Shown here: in pieces, positions 7,131 through 13,661 of the stretch
Numbering within the stretch: position 1 is the first letter of the stretch
How the letters are laid out: every line of letters starts with the position of its first letter
Assembly (NCBI GenBank): GCA_046756445.1
Contig: JBHHWI010000083.1
Coordinates: 1 to 13,695 of the forward strand
DNA: 13,695 nt
Source of the DNA: JACZWL01 sp046756445
Lineage (GTDB): Bacteria; Pseudomonadota; Gammaproteobacteria; Steroidobacterales; Woeseiaceae
Direction: 5' to 3'
Made by a program: the position numbers and the translations under genes
The notes under the pieces: generated by a model
Told to the model about the DNA's origin: nothing
Seen by the model: the letters and a program-made list of their open reading frames with translations, nothing else
The model's database searches: none

Positions 7131-7598
7131 ATGCGCCCACTTCACATCGATCAGATCGACCGCAGGATTCTGGAAATCATGCAGACCGAGCCGGGCATCA
7201 CGGCCTCGGCAATCGGCGAACAGATCGGCCTGTCCCAGTCCGCCTGCTGGCGCCGCGTCCAGAGCCTGCGTGACGAAGGGGTGATTGTGGATCAGCCCGT
7301 CATTCTCGACCGCGAAAAGGTGGGGCTCAACACCATGGTGTTCGTTCATGTCAAGCTCACCTCTCACGGCCGCAGCAACCTGACTGCGTTTGCAGAGACG
7401 GTGCGCAGCTACCCCGAGGTACTCGATTGCTACGTGCTGCTCGGCAACGTCGACTTTCTGCTGCGTATCGTTGCCGAGGACATCAAGGGATACGAACGGT
7501 TCATGTTCGACAAGCTCTCGCAGCTACCCGGCGTGCAGGAGATCAATTCGAACATTGCCTTGTCGGAGATCAAGCACACGACGGTCCTGCCCATTTAA
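7131..7598 (+). CDS. bkdR: Lrp/AsnC-family transcriptional regulator, probable BkdR
   Basis: The protein has 155 residues, the standard Lrp length. The N-terminal helix-turn-helix domain spans about 5-60: IDQIDRRILEIMQ, then ITASAIGEQIGLSQSACWRR as the DNA-reading helices. The RAM ligand-binding and oligomerisation domain spans about 68-145, with MVFVHVKL, VLDCYVLLGNVDFLLRI and the closing LPGVQEINSNIALSEIKHTT. Family members sense amino acids as octamers. In Pseudomonas putida the Lrp homologue BkdR is divergent from bkdA1 and activates it when branched-chain amino acids are present; the same arrangement here is the reason for the name. No strong ribosome-binding site precedes the ATG; only CTGGA about 10 bases away is seen. 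The ligand is not proven by sequence. Confidence 0.88.
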   Translation: MRPLHIDQIDRRILEIMQTEPGITASAIGEQIGLSQSACWRRVQSLRDEGVIVDQPVILDREKVGLNTMVFVHVKLTSHGRSNLTAFAETVRSYPEVLDCYVLLGNVDFLLRIVAEDIKGYERFMFDKLSQLPGVQEINSNIALSEIKHTTVLPI

Positions 7599-7636
7599 GT
7601 CTTCGAGTATTTGTCGATTTCGCCCGATAAAGTCGC

Positions 7637-7665
7637 TTGGCTCGAGGGCCGTTCTTTGTTATATT
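7637..7665 (+). promoter_or_regulatory. Predicted promoter of the toxin-antitoxin operon
   Basis: TTGGCT (7637-7642, four of six) and TATATT (7660-7665, five of six) are separated by exactly 17 bases, a good sigma-70 arrangement. Transcription would begin near 7672, giving a leader of about 26 bases before the antitoxin start. The -10 box runs into the inverted repeat at 7662-7687. Confidence 0.5.
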
Positions 7666-7687
7666 TCCGGATATATTACCGGAAATA
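7662..7687. promoter_or_regulatory. Inverted-repeat operator of the toxin-antitoxin operon
   Basis: TATTTCCGG (7662-7670) and CCGGAAATA (7679-7687) are perfect 9-base arms around an 8-base spacer. The left arm overlaps the -10 box and the right arm touches the AGAAGGG ribosome-binding site. Type II antitoxins commonly repress their own operon by binding such repeats, and VapC binding strengthens or relieves this with dose. Confidence 0.65.
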
Positions 7688-7697
7688 GAAGGGATCG

Positions 7698-7982
7698 TTG
7701 GGCACATCACAAAGAAAAGCCACACAAAACTACCGGCGGCGGCTCAAGGAACAGGGACTCAGACGGGTGGAAGTGGAGGTGTCAGAGTCCGACGCATCAC
7801 TGATCCGGCGGCTGGCGAAACTGCTGCGCGACCGCGGTGAGGCGGCTGACCGGATCAGGAAAGAGCTCACGGCACTGATCAGGCCGGGAAGTGAGGGGCT
7901 CAAGGCACTGCTCGCTGCCGCCCCCCTGGAAGGAGTCCGGATCAGGCGTTCACGTGACACCGGTCGAGTATCGGATCTTTGA
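7698..7982 (+). CDS. Type II antitoxin, VapB/FitA-like
   Basis: The protein has 94 residues and is highly charged. The N-terminal part, with YRRRLKEQGLRRVEVEV (12-28) followed by the helix SDASLIRRLAKLLR (31-44), fits a ribbon-helix-helix-like DNA-binding unit. The C-terminal tail ends with RSRDTGRVSDL, a basic tail typical of antitoxins that reach into a PIN toxin active site. The start is a TTG at 7698 placed four bases after AGAAGGG (7687-7693); no ATG or GTG offers a better start. Its TGA overlaps the toxin TTG by four bases, so the pair is translationally coupled. It should neutralise the downstream PIN toxin and repress the operon through the inverted repeat in the leader. The exact antitoxin family is uncertain. 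Confidence 0.75.
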   Translation: MGTSQRKATQNYRRRLKEQGLRRVEVEVSESDASLIRRLAKLLRDRGEAADRIRKELTALIRPGSEGLKALLAAAPLEGVRIRRSRDTGRVSDL

Positions 7983-8392
7983 GTTTCCTGATCGACACAA
8001 ACGTCATATCCGAGATTCGAAAGCAGGACCGGATGGACCCTCATGTAGCAGCGTGGTTTTCCACTATCGCTGACGAGGACCTGTATCTCAGCGTTCTCGT
8101 CATCGGTGAGATTCGACAGGGAATCGAACGAACCAGGCCGCGCGACCCGCAAAAGGCAGTCGCTCTTGATCGATGGCTCACGCAGGTCAGGCAATCGTTC
8201 GGTCGGCGGATTCTGCCGATCACGGTGTCGATCGCCGAAGAATGGGGTCGACTCAACCGGGTTCGACCCCTGCCAGCCATCGACAGCCTGTTGGCAGCGA
8301 CCGCACACGTTAATGGCCTTACGCTGGTTACACGGAATGTTGCGGACATAGCGGACACGGGCGTGACCTGCCTGGATCCTTTCCACCCATGA
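7979..8392 (+). CDS. vapC: VapC/FitB-like PIN-domain ribonuclease toxin
   Basis: The protein has 137 residues, normal for a VapC. The PIN-domain acidic residues are in place: D6 in FLIDTNVISEIRK, E44 in VIGEIRQG, D102 in PAIDSLLAATA, and the TRNVADI segment with N120 and D123. These coordinate Mg2+ or Mn2+ for RNA cleavage; known VapC toxins cut tRNA or rRNA loops. The FLIDTNVISEIRK opening and IGEIRQGIE segment resemble the FitB branch. The start is a TTG inside the antitoxin stop (TTGA), with only a weak GGA upstream, so expression probably depends on ribosomes finishing the antitoxin. All catalytic residues are present, so the toxin is expected to be active. It converges on the DUF5916 gene 54 bases further on. 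Confidence 0.88.
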   Translation: MSFLIDTNVISEIRKQDRMDPHVAAWFSTIADEDLYLSVLVIGEIRQGIERTRPRDPQKAVALDRWLTQVRQSFGRRILPITVSIAEEWGRLNRVRPLPAIDSLLAATAHVNGLTLVTRNVADIADTGVTCLDPFHP

Positions 8393-8446
8393 CGCTCATG
8401 CAATCTTGTGGTGAAGCCTCAATTGCCGCGCCCCGTTGATCGTTGG

Positions 8447-10597
8447 TCAATACCGCAGCGTGTAGGAAAACTTCAGGTTCAACTCGCTGTCACTGCTGGT
8501 CAGGCGGTTGAACTCATCGACCGAAAAGCCCCGGTTCAATACGAGTAGTAGCTCACGCCCCGCCTCCGGCAGGTAGCGAAGGCGGCTGTTGAGGCCGACC
8601 GACTCGGTCGAGTTGTCGTACTGGATCAGGTTGCTCCACGACCACGTCGGATTGAATGCAATATCGGTCCGCACGCTGGCAAGGTGCGAGGTGAAGCTGC
8701 CGCCCGGCAGTTCCACGAGGTTCTCGGTGAACATCGCAGCCATCGAGAAATACGCCGACTGGCGCCACTGTAACTCGACGAATTTTTCCAGCCGGTCGCC
8801 ACCGAAGAAACCGCCGTCCTGCACGGACAGGACGACTCGAACGGGCCTCTGCCGGCCGGTCGCGATCTCCGCACGGTAACGGTCGAACTCGTACTCGCCC
8901 GCCGGTACTTCGAGGCGGTCGAAGAGCCGGAAATCCTCGAGCACGCGTTCGGCTTGTCGTTGCCATTCGAACATCACGAAGTCATCGCGATGCGAATAGA
9001 AAGTGACGGGGCGAATCCTGAGCTGCTGCGACAATGAATCACCGTTCATATCGGTAACGAGCGTGGCATCGATGCGATGATTGATCGCGCGCCAGCGGCC
9101 TTTCCCGGGCCGGGTGCGATAACGGAATCCGGCTTCGTATTGACGGATACCCGTACGGTTCACGAAGCCCATTGCCGGCCGGAAGTTGTCCTGAATCTCG
9201 AGCGCCGCGATTTTTGCGGCGATACGATCATTGGGCATCGATATCTCCGCACCAAAAGCCTGATCCCGGCCGTCGAAGCCGCTGGATTGACTCTTCTGGA
9301 GCCATAGCCTGCCTTCCAGAATCTGACCGAATGGACCTTCGCTGTTGCGATAGAGGAAATCGGTTCCGATTAGCGAATTCGAGTCGTTGGAGGTCGGGTC
9401 ACCGTGTGTGAAGACGAAGCCGAGGGCGGATTCGTCCAGCACGTTGGCGGAGCCCCGGGCCACGACCAGGTCCCTGGCTCCGACGTCCCCGAACGCCTCC
9501 TGGCGAATGGCCAGCATGCCGATGTTGAATCTGCCGACACGCCCGGTCAGTTTTCCGCCTGCGTCGATGCCGATTGCCCGGCCGTCGTTGCTCAGGCCGA
9601 TACGACGTGAGAAGAAAGGGCGTCCGTTGGTGTCGATGTTGCCGAACTCGAAGATGCCGGCGTCCTGCAGGAAGAAATCCCGCTTCTCGGGAAAGAACAG
9701 GGAAAATCGGTCGAGCGCGATCTGCTGGTCGTCGACCTCGGTGGTCGAAAAGTCGGTGTTTAGCGTGAAAGTCGCGTTCAGCGAGGGCGTGATCTTGTAA
9801 AGCACATCGAGGGAAGGCTCTATCATCGAGGCGCTGTCGCCGGCGGTGAAGTCGCGGCTCCGGATCAGGTTGACAGACGGCGTCACGTCCAGGCCGAGAC
9901 CCTGCTCGATGCCGTTGATGCCGGACATCTCGCCCGCGTAGGCCGGCCAGTCCTGGCGCTCGTGGGACGACCACATGTTGAATTCCTGCTTGCGGACGAT
10001 GCCGCGGCCGAAGTTCACGCCCCAGGTCTCGGAATTCGGGTCGAAGGAGATGGACTTGAAAGGGATCGCGATCTCCGTTGCCCAGCCGTGCTCGTTCAGC
10101 GCCGAGCGGGCATGCCAGATCGCGACCCATTCCTCGATGAACCGCGCATTGTTCTCACGCAATGCCTCTCGTCTCACGCCGTTGGCGTTGACCTGGAAAA
10201 AATAATCGTTGCGCTTGTTGTTGAAGCTGTCGAGCGTGACCCAGAAGCGGTCGTCGGAAAAAAACGTCCGGCCCTGGATCATCTGGGTCGCCTGGATCCC
10301 GGAGGGATCACTGTCGCGCAGGTCGGCTGATATATACAGATAGTCGTCGTCGTAAAGGACACGCACGACCGTGTCCTCCGTGGGAGGTTCCCCGTCGCCG
10401 GGGTCCGTCTGGTGAAAATCATCGATGACGGCCGCCTGCTGCCAGACAGCATCGTCGAGCCAGCCGTCGATCGTCGGCGGCGACGCGGTCCGCGTGATTA
10501 CGAAAGACTTGCGCTCATCCATATCGGTGAGCGCGAGCGCCGGTGGCGCGAGCAGGGCGCCGGCGGCAATCAGTGCCCGGCAGAACAGCTTGACCAT
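8447..10597 (-). CDS. DUF5916 / CBM9-like secreted outer-membrane protein
   Basis: From the chosen start the protein has 716 residues. The first 22 or so (MVKLFCRALIAAGALLAPPALA) are a clear Sec signal peptide. Residues about 35-230 resemble the carbohydrate-binding family 9-like domain (PTIDGWLDDAVWQQA, then VRVLYDDDYLYISADLRDSDPS and DRFWVTLDSFNNKRNDYFF). The rest matches DUF5916, with FFPEKRDFFLQDAGIFEFG, FFSRRIGLS and alternating amphipathic strands, ending in the aromatic FSYTLRY expected for an outer-membrane barrel. The function of the family is not established; sugar or peptide binding at the cell surface is inference. The ATG at 10597 is chosen because it opens the signal peptide and has GGGGA nine bases upstream; an in-frame extension to 10981 would add 128 arginine-rich residues overlapping the regulator gene. 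It follows the response regulator by 143 bases. Confidence 0.85.
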   Translation of the reverse strand: MVKLFCRALIAAGALLAPPALALTDMDERKSFVITRTASPPTIDGWLDDAVWQQAAVIDDFHQTDPGDGEPPTEDTVVRVLYDDDYLYISADLRDSDPSGIQATQMIQGRTFFSDDRFWVTLDSFNNKRNDYFFQVNANGVRREALRENNARFIEEWVAIWHARSALNEHGWATEIAIPFKSISFDPNSETWGVNFGRGIVRKQEFNMWSSHERQDWPAYAGEMSGINGIEQGLGLDVTPSVNLIRSRDFTAGDSASMIEPSLDVLYKITPSLNATFTLNTDFSTTEVDDQQIALDRFSLFFPEKRDFFLQDAGIFEFGNIDTNGRPFFSRRIGLSNDGRAIGIDAGGKLTGRVGRFNIGMLAIRQEAFGDVGARDLVVARGSANVLDESALGFVFTHGDPTSNDSNSLIGTDFLYRNSEGPFGQILEGRLWLQKSQSSGFDGRDQAFGAEISMPNDRIAAKIAALEIQDNFRPAMGFVNRTGIRQYEAGFRYRTRPGKGRWRAINHRIDATLVTDMNGDSLSQQLRIRPVTFYSHRDDFVMFEWQRQAERVLEDFRLFDRLEVPAGEYEFDRYRAEIATGRQRPVRVVLSVQDGGFFGGDRLEKFVELQWRQSAYFSMAAMFTENLVELPGGSFTSHLASVRTDIAFNPTWSWSNLIQYDNSTESVGLNSRLRYLPEAGRELLLVLNRGFSVDEFNRLTSSDSELNLKFSYTLRY

Positions 10598-10651
10598 TAT
10601 CTGATTTCCCCAAGGCAGTGACCTGAATGGGGGTTTGATACACACCAGCCG

Positions 10652-10681
10652 GAGAAGGTTTAGCCGCCTGCGACGAACGGG
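10652..10681 (-). promoter_or_regulatory. Possible LytTR tandem binding site
   Basis: On the minus strand CCCGTTCGT (10681-10673) and AACCTTCTC (10660-10652) start 21 bases apart, the spacing used by LytTR regulators. They match the published consensus [TA][AC][CA]GTTN[AG][TG] at 8 and 6 of 9 positions. The site lies 55-84 bases before the DUF5916 start and just beyond the LytTR regulator gene. The second half is degenerate, so chance is quite possible. Confidence 0.25.
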
Positions 10682-10683
10682 GG

Positions 10684-10707
10684 CTTGAGCACGATTAGCC
10701 GTGCAAG
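10684..10707. other. Hairpin with two-base bulge
   Basis: CTTG (10684-10687) pairs with CAAG (10704-10707), and CACG (10690-10693) pairs with CGTG (10700-10703). There is a two-base bulge and a six-base loop, ATTAGC. It abuts the stronger hairpin to its right, making a tandem structure between the regulator and DUF5916. It also lies within an imperfect repeat of the form TTAGCCG...CGGGGGC (10660-10684 and 10695-10716). Confidence 0.35.
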
Positions 10708-10741
10708 ACCGGGGGCGGACTCCCCGGAGTCCGCCCCCGGT
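10708..10741 (-). terminator. Strong GC-rich hairpin after the response regulator
   Basis: ACCGGGGGCGGACTCC and its exact complement form two 16-base arms around two central bases; about 14 pairs with a six-base loop are practical. On the minus strand it starts with the last base of the regulator's stop codon. No T-run follows on either strand, so it is not a standard intrinsic terminator. It may partly terminate, stabilise the kinase-regulator mRNA, or separate its expression from DUF5916. Confidence 0.55.
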
Positions 10742-11550
10742 CAGAGATTGTCCGCGAAGCGACGGATAGCGGATTTGTACTTGCGGCTCAGCTTGAGCTC
10801 GTGGTCGCAGTCCAGCTTGAGGAAGTACTCGCCATTGCGGTGAGGCCGGAGAGAGCTCACGCGGTGGCGGTTGACGATGGCCGAGCGGTGAATCCGGACG
10901 AACATCCCGGGATCGAGGAGTTCCTCGAGGCGCTTCATGGTGCCGCGAAGGACGAATGTCTCGCCGCCTGCGTGAACGCACATGTAGTCACCGGCGGCGT
11001 CCACCCAGTCGATCGAATCGACATCGATGCAGTTGGTCTGGCGCCCGTCAGCGATCGCGAGGCGCCGCGGAAAGCGTGGTGTCTGCTTGCGCGCCTCGGA
11101 GAGGGCCGTCTCCAGCGTCAGTTCCCGCCCGGTGAGCTCGCAGACAAACTTCAGCAGTTTCGCTCGATGAGCCCGGGCCTCGCGTTCGTCCTGCGCGGCA
11201 CGCGCACGTTTGATGGCCTCGGCGAGGCGCGAATCATTGATAGGCTTGAGCAGGTAGTCCAGAGCGTTGGCATCGAACGCGGCAATCGCGAACTCGTCGA
11301 ATGCCGTCACGAAGATGACGATGGGCATGCGGCTACCCGACAATCCTCGGAGGACCTCGAATCCGTCCATGCCGGGCATCTGTACATCGAGGAACATCAG
11401 GTCCGGCGCCGATTCTTTAACGGCAGCCAATGCCTCCCGGCCGTTCCGGCTCTGACCGACGATCGACACATCGGCGTACTGTTGCAGCCGGATTTCCAGG
11501 CCGCGGCGGGCGAGCTCCTCGTCGTCAACGATCAGGGTTCGAAGTGTCAT
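10741..11550 (-). CDS. LytTR-type response regulator (AlgR/LytR-like)
   Basis: The protein has 269 residues. The receiver domain (about 4-120) has the acidic pocket DDEE (9-12), the phospho-acceptor D55 in FLDVQMPGMDG, the switch threonine T82 in FVTAFDE, and K102 in LLKPIND. A helical, charged linker follows. The C-terminal LytTR DNA-binding domain (about 165-267) has CIDVDSIDWVDAAGDYMCVH, then FVLRGTMKRLEELL, FVRIHRSAIVN and ELKLSRKYKSAIRR, all family landmarks. It should be phosphorylated by the kinase encoded just upstream, whose gene overlaps it by 26 bases, so the two are co-translated; only a weak GAGA precedes its own ATG. LytTR regulators usually control envelope, exopolysaccharide or virulence genes; the adjacent DUF5916 gene is the nearest candidate target. 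Confidence 0.92.
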   Translation of the reverse strand: MTLRTLIVDDEELARRGLEIRLQQYADVSIVGQSRNGREALAAVKESAPDLMFLDVQMPGMDGFEVLRGLSGSRMPIVIFVTAFDEFAIAAFDANALDYLLKPINDSRLAEAIKRARAAQDEREARAHRAKLLKFVCELTGRELTLETALSEARKQTPRFPRRLAIADGRQTNCIDVDSIDWVDAAGDYMCVHAGGETFVLRGTMKRLEELLDPGMFVRIHRSAIVNRHRVSSLRPHRNGEYFLKLDCDHELKLSRKYKSAIRRFADNL

Positions 11551-12610
11551 CGTCGGTCTCGAAGGGTATGTTAATCGTAATGACCAGGCCGCTCGGATCG
11601 TTCGAAGCCAGCGTAAATGCCTGGCCGTCGCCGTAAAGCTGCTGCAAACGCTGTCGGGTGTTCTCGAGCCCGACGCCCGAGCCGTTACCGGCCTGTTGTT
11701 GATTGTTCAGACCCGGTCCGGTGTCGGAAAGTTGCAGAACAAGCGTGCTCGCATGGACTTTGGCGGAGATCCTGATCGTTCCGCCATCCTCGATGGGGGC
11801 TATCGCGTACTTGATCGCGTTCTCGATGAGCGGCTGGAGTATGAGGCTGGGAACCAGTGCCTCGAGCGCACGCGGTTCCACCTCAATGTCGATACTCAGG
11901 CGATCGCCAAACCGTACTTTTTCGATTTCCAGATAAAGGTCGAGCGCCCCGAGCTCGGAACCCAGGGTGACGCGCTTCATCGGATCGTTGTCCAGCGTGT
12001 AGCGCAGAAAATCACTCAGGCGGCTGACGGCCCGATTTGCGGCCTTGTTGGCGCCGTCGAGAATCAGCGTCGAGATCGCATTGAGCGTGTTGAAAAGAAA
12101 ATGCGGATTGAGCTGATACCGCAGCATCTTCAGCTGCGCCTGGTGCGCTGCCGCGGTTGCCTGGAGGGTCCGTTCAGTCTGGTCCTGAAGTTGCCGGTAG
12201 TACTTGATGCCGAAATAGAGCCCGCTCCAGCAAAGCAGGATGTAGAAGGACCCCATGACGCCGCCGACATAATCTGCCCAGTGTTCGGGCCTCCAGCCCC
12301 CCTTGACCCATTCGTAGTAAACGGAGTTTGAGAACGACTTCCACCCGAGTGCGAGAACGTAGCAGATCACGATCACGCTGATCGCGATCGCGATGGGAGG
12401 TCGCTCCCACAGGCGCCGGTAAACGAGCCGCATCGGAATCGTCAACAGAAACCCGACCAGCGCCGTTGCCAGGATAACGGCGATGTATGAATCCGGTTTT
12501 TCGTGCGCCAGCGCGCCGAGGTAGGCCGTCGCCACGTAGCCGGACCAGCCGGCTACGTTCAGTATCCAGAAAAAACGTCCGCGATCGCGAAGAAACTCGT
12601 TGAGCGTCAT
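11525..12610 (-). CDS. LytS/AlgZ-type sensor histidine kinase
   Basis: The protein has 361 residues. Four hydrophobic segments (about 13-33, 43-61, 73-90 and 115-135) form an inner-membrane sensor with short loops and no separate periplasmic domain. A short coiled linker leads to the His_kinase (PF06580) region, with LRYQLNPHFLFNTLNAIS and phospho-acceptor H170. The ATPase part has the N box LIENAIKYA (N264), DTGPGL (296-301) and GVGLENTRQRL (312-322). This is the YehU/LytS/AlgZ class, which signals to LytTR regulators. The signal is unknown; such membrane-only sensors respond to membrane state or small molecules, by inference. A perfect TATAAT (12648-12643) lies 33 bases before the ATG. No good ribosome-binding site is seen at this start, but no in-frame alternative keeps the first membrane segment. 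Confidence 0.92.
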   Translation of the reverse strand: MTLNEFLRDRGRFFWILNVAGWSGYVATAYLGALAHEKPDSYIAVILATALVGFLLTIPMRLVYRRLWERPPIAIAISVIVICYVLALGWKSFSNSVYYEWVKGGWRPEHWADYVGGVMGSFYILLCWSGLYFGIKYYRQLQDQTERTLQATAAAHQAQLKMLRYQLNPHFLFNTLNAISTLILDGANKAANRAVSRLSDFLRYTLDNDPMKRVTLGSELGALDLYLEIEKVRFGDRLSIDIEVEPRALEALVPSLILQPLIENAIKYAIAPIEDGGTIRISAKVHASTLVLQLSDTGPGLNNQQQAGNGSGVGLENTRQRLQQLYGDGQAFTLASNDPSGLVITINIPFETDDDTSNPDR

Positions 12611-12642
12611 TTAGAGATACGAATCGGCGTTCCAAACGGGCA

Positions 12643-12648
12643 ATTATA
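12643..12648 (-). promoter_or_regulatory. -10 box of the kinase-regulator operon
   Basis: On the minus strand this is TATAAT, a perfect sigma-70 -10 box, giving a leader of about 26 bases before the kinase ATG. No good -35 box is found 16-19 bases upstream (GCCGAC at 17), so an activator may be needed. Confidence 0.5.
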
Positions 12649-12719
12649 GCTGCGCGGAATATTCGGTCGGCACAGCTGGTCGCGCCGGAAGCACGACTCG
12701 TCGGAAGAGTGGCCTGCGA

Positions 12720-13121
12720 TCAGGAGATACGCTTGACCCGCATCATCGTGCTTCTGCCGACTTTTTTCAGTCTGAACGAGCCGAAGGCGGCACGCTCTAT
12801 CGTAACCTGATCGTCTTTCGCCAGGCGCAGTCGCGAGGCGTCCGTCTGACGCCATACCTGCCCGTTATCGAGCGTGATGACATAGGATTCGCCGGACTTG
12901 CTGAGTTTTTCGAATCTGCCGCCGATCTCGTCGATCTCTTTCACGCCGGTCGCTTGCTGCACGGACTTGCGTACCTGCTCCTCGGTCTTGCCGAAGAGTT
13001 CCTGCTGGGAGACCTCCGCGATCGGATTCGTCTCATTGGCGGGACCAGCCGGAACCGGGGATGCCGCCGAGACGGCTGTGGACGCCGTTTTGCCGGGAGC
13101 CGTTGCCTTGGCCGATTGCGA
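12720..13121 (-). pseudogene. Small envelope-type protein, apparently 5'-truncated
   Basis: The only usable start is a GTG at 12962, giving 80 residues. The core, YVITLDNGQVWRQTDASRL, then DDQVTIERAAFGSF and a basic VKRIS tail, resembles small uncharacterised proteins of gammaproteobacteria that normally carry a signal peptide. The same frame stays open upstream to a TGA at 13122-13124 and encodes a plausible leader: an Ala/Pro/Thr-rich stretch, then NPIAEVSQQELFGKTEEQVRK joined smoothly to the core. That 53-codon stretch has no ATG, GTG or TTG, and no ribosome-binding site sits at a useful distance before the GTG. I therefore infer that the start and signal peptide were lost where the TauE/SafE remnant begins. 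If the GTG is used, an 80-residue cytoplasmic protein (12720-12962) could still be made. Function is unknown. Confidence 0.6.
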
Positions 13122-13378
13122 TCAGCGTTCCCGGAACGCTCGGCTTTATGTTGACCGGCGCCGGTGACCCGCTGCTGCGGGCCGCGGGCCTCGGCTACGT
13201 CAACTTTGCCCTGATTTCCCCGGCGACGATGCTGCTTGCGCCGCTCGGTGCGCGTATTGCGCACGGGCCGTCGCAGCGGCGCTAGACTGTTTTGTTCGGG
13301 CTTTTCCTGCACGTTGCCGCTGCAGATACGCCTGGTGCGTCGTCGCGCAGGACCAAGAATAAGCCGTTTCAGGCGTAA
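13103..13378 (+). pseudogene. 3' remnant of a TauE/SafE (TSUP) permease
   Basis: The rightward frame reads PIAISVPGTLGFMLTGAG, then LGYVNFALISPATMLLAPLG and ARIAH, the C-terminal signature of the TauE/SafE (TSUP, COG0730) membrane exporters for sulfite, sulfonates or related anions. Intact members have about 250 residues and 7-8 membrane helices; only the last 60 or so codons are here. A TAG interrupts the frame at 13283-13285, after which it continues with TVLFGLFLHVAAADT, close to the usual family ending, to a TAA at 13376. Upstream of about 13103 the family match stops and the sequence belongs to the oppositely oriented small gene. An ATG at 13061 opens the frame, but its first residues look like antisense of the neighbour. 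The fragment cannot make a working transporter. Confidence 0.65.
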
Positions 13379-13661
13379 CCTGTCGATCGGACCGGCTATT
13401 GGCCGGTTAGCAGTCGGTTCGCCAGGGAGCGACGCGAGCACGGCTCTGATTGAAGAGTGTTGCAAGAGCCCAACAGAATTCGACTTGTTGCAATCGGCGA
13501 AACTGTTTGCGAGAATACCCATCTTCAGAAGCACCGAATGTCGTCGTCAAAAAAAAACTGTCGCAAAAAAACTACAGACAAAGTGGCGATGGCACATAGC
13601 CAAAGAGCTCGAACAGCGGTGTCTCTGGCGTGACTTACACAACAGCATAAGGAGCCAACCC
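13379..13661 (+). other. Non-coding region and leader of the last gene
   Basis: No convincing gene lies here. It holds an 8-base direct repeat, TGTTGCAA, at 13458-13465 and 13486-13493, the candidate promoter at 13488-13516, and two A-tracts (nine A at 13549-13557, seven A at 13565-13571) within a short imperfect repeat. The leftward frame that crosses the region (12941-13534) is arginine-rich and antisense in character. Confidence 0.5.
13488..13516 (+). promoter_or_regulatory. Candidate promoter of the right-end gene
   Basis: TTGCAA (13488-13493) and GAGAAT (13511-13516) each match four of six consensus bases and are 17 bases apart. The leader to the ATG at 13662 would be about 140 bases and contains the two A-tracts. 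The -35 box is part of the second TGTTGCAA repeat. Confidence 0.35.

Noticed and set aside
9399..10130. 243-codon leftward open frame
   Set aside because: It is an arginine-rich shadow of the DUF5916 gene in another frame.
10598..10981. 128-residue N-terminal extension of the DUF5916 protein
   Set aside because: It would overlap the response regulator gene and the hairpins, is arginine-rich, and would bury a clear signal peptide that starts at 10597.
10801..11574. 257-codon rightward open frame
   Set aside because: It is antisense to the LytTR response regulator, whose catalytic residues are all present.
12607..12855. 82-codon leftward open frame between the kinase and the small gene
   Set aside because: It runs out of frame through the better-supported small gene and has no domain or ribosome-binding site.
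12941..13534. 197-codon leftward open frame across the right-end scar
   Set aside because: It is mostly Arg/Pro/Gln with no hydrophobic core, and it is antisense to the TauE/SafE remnant. A domain search would settle it.
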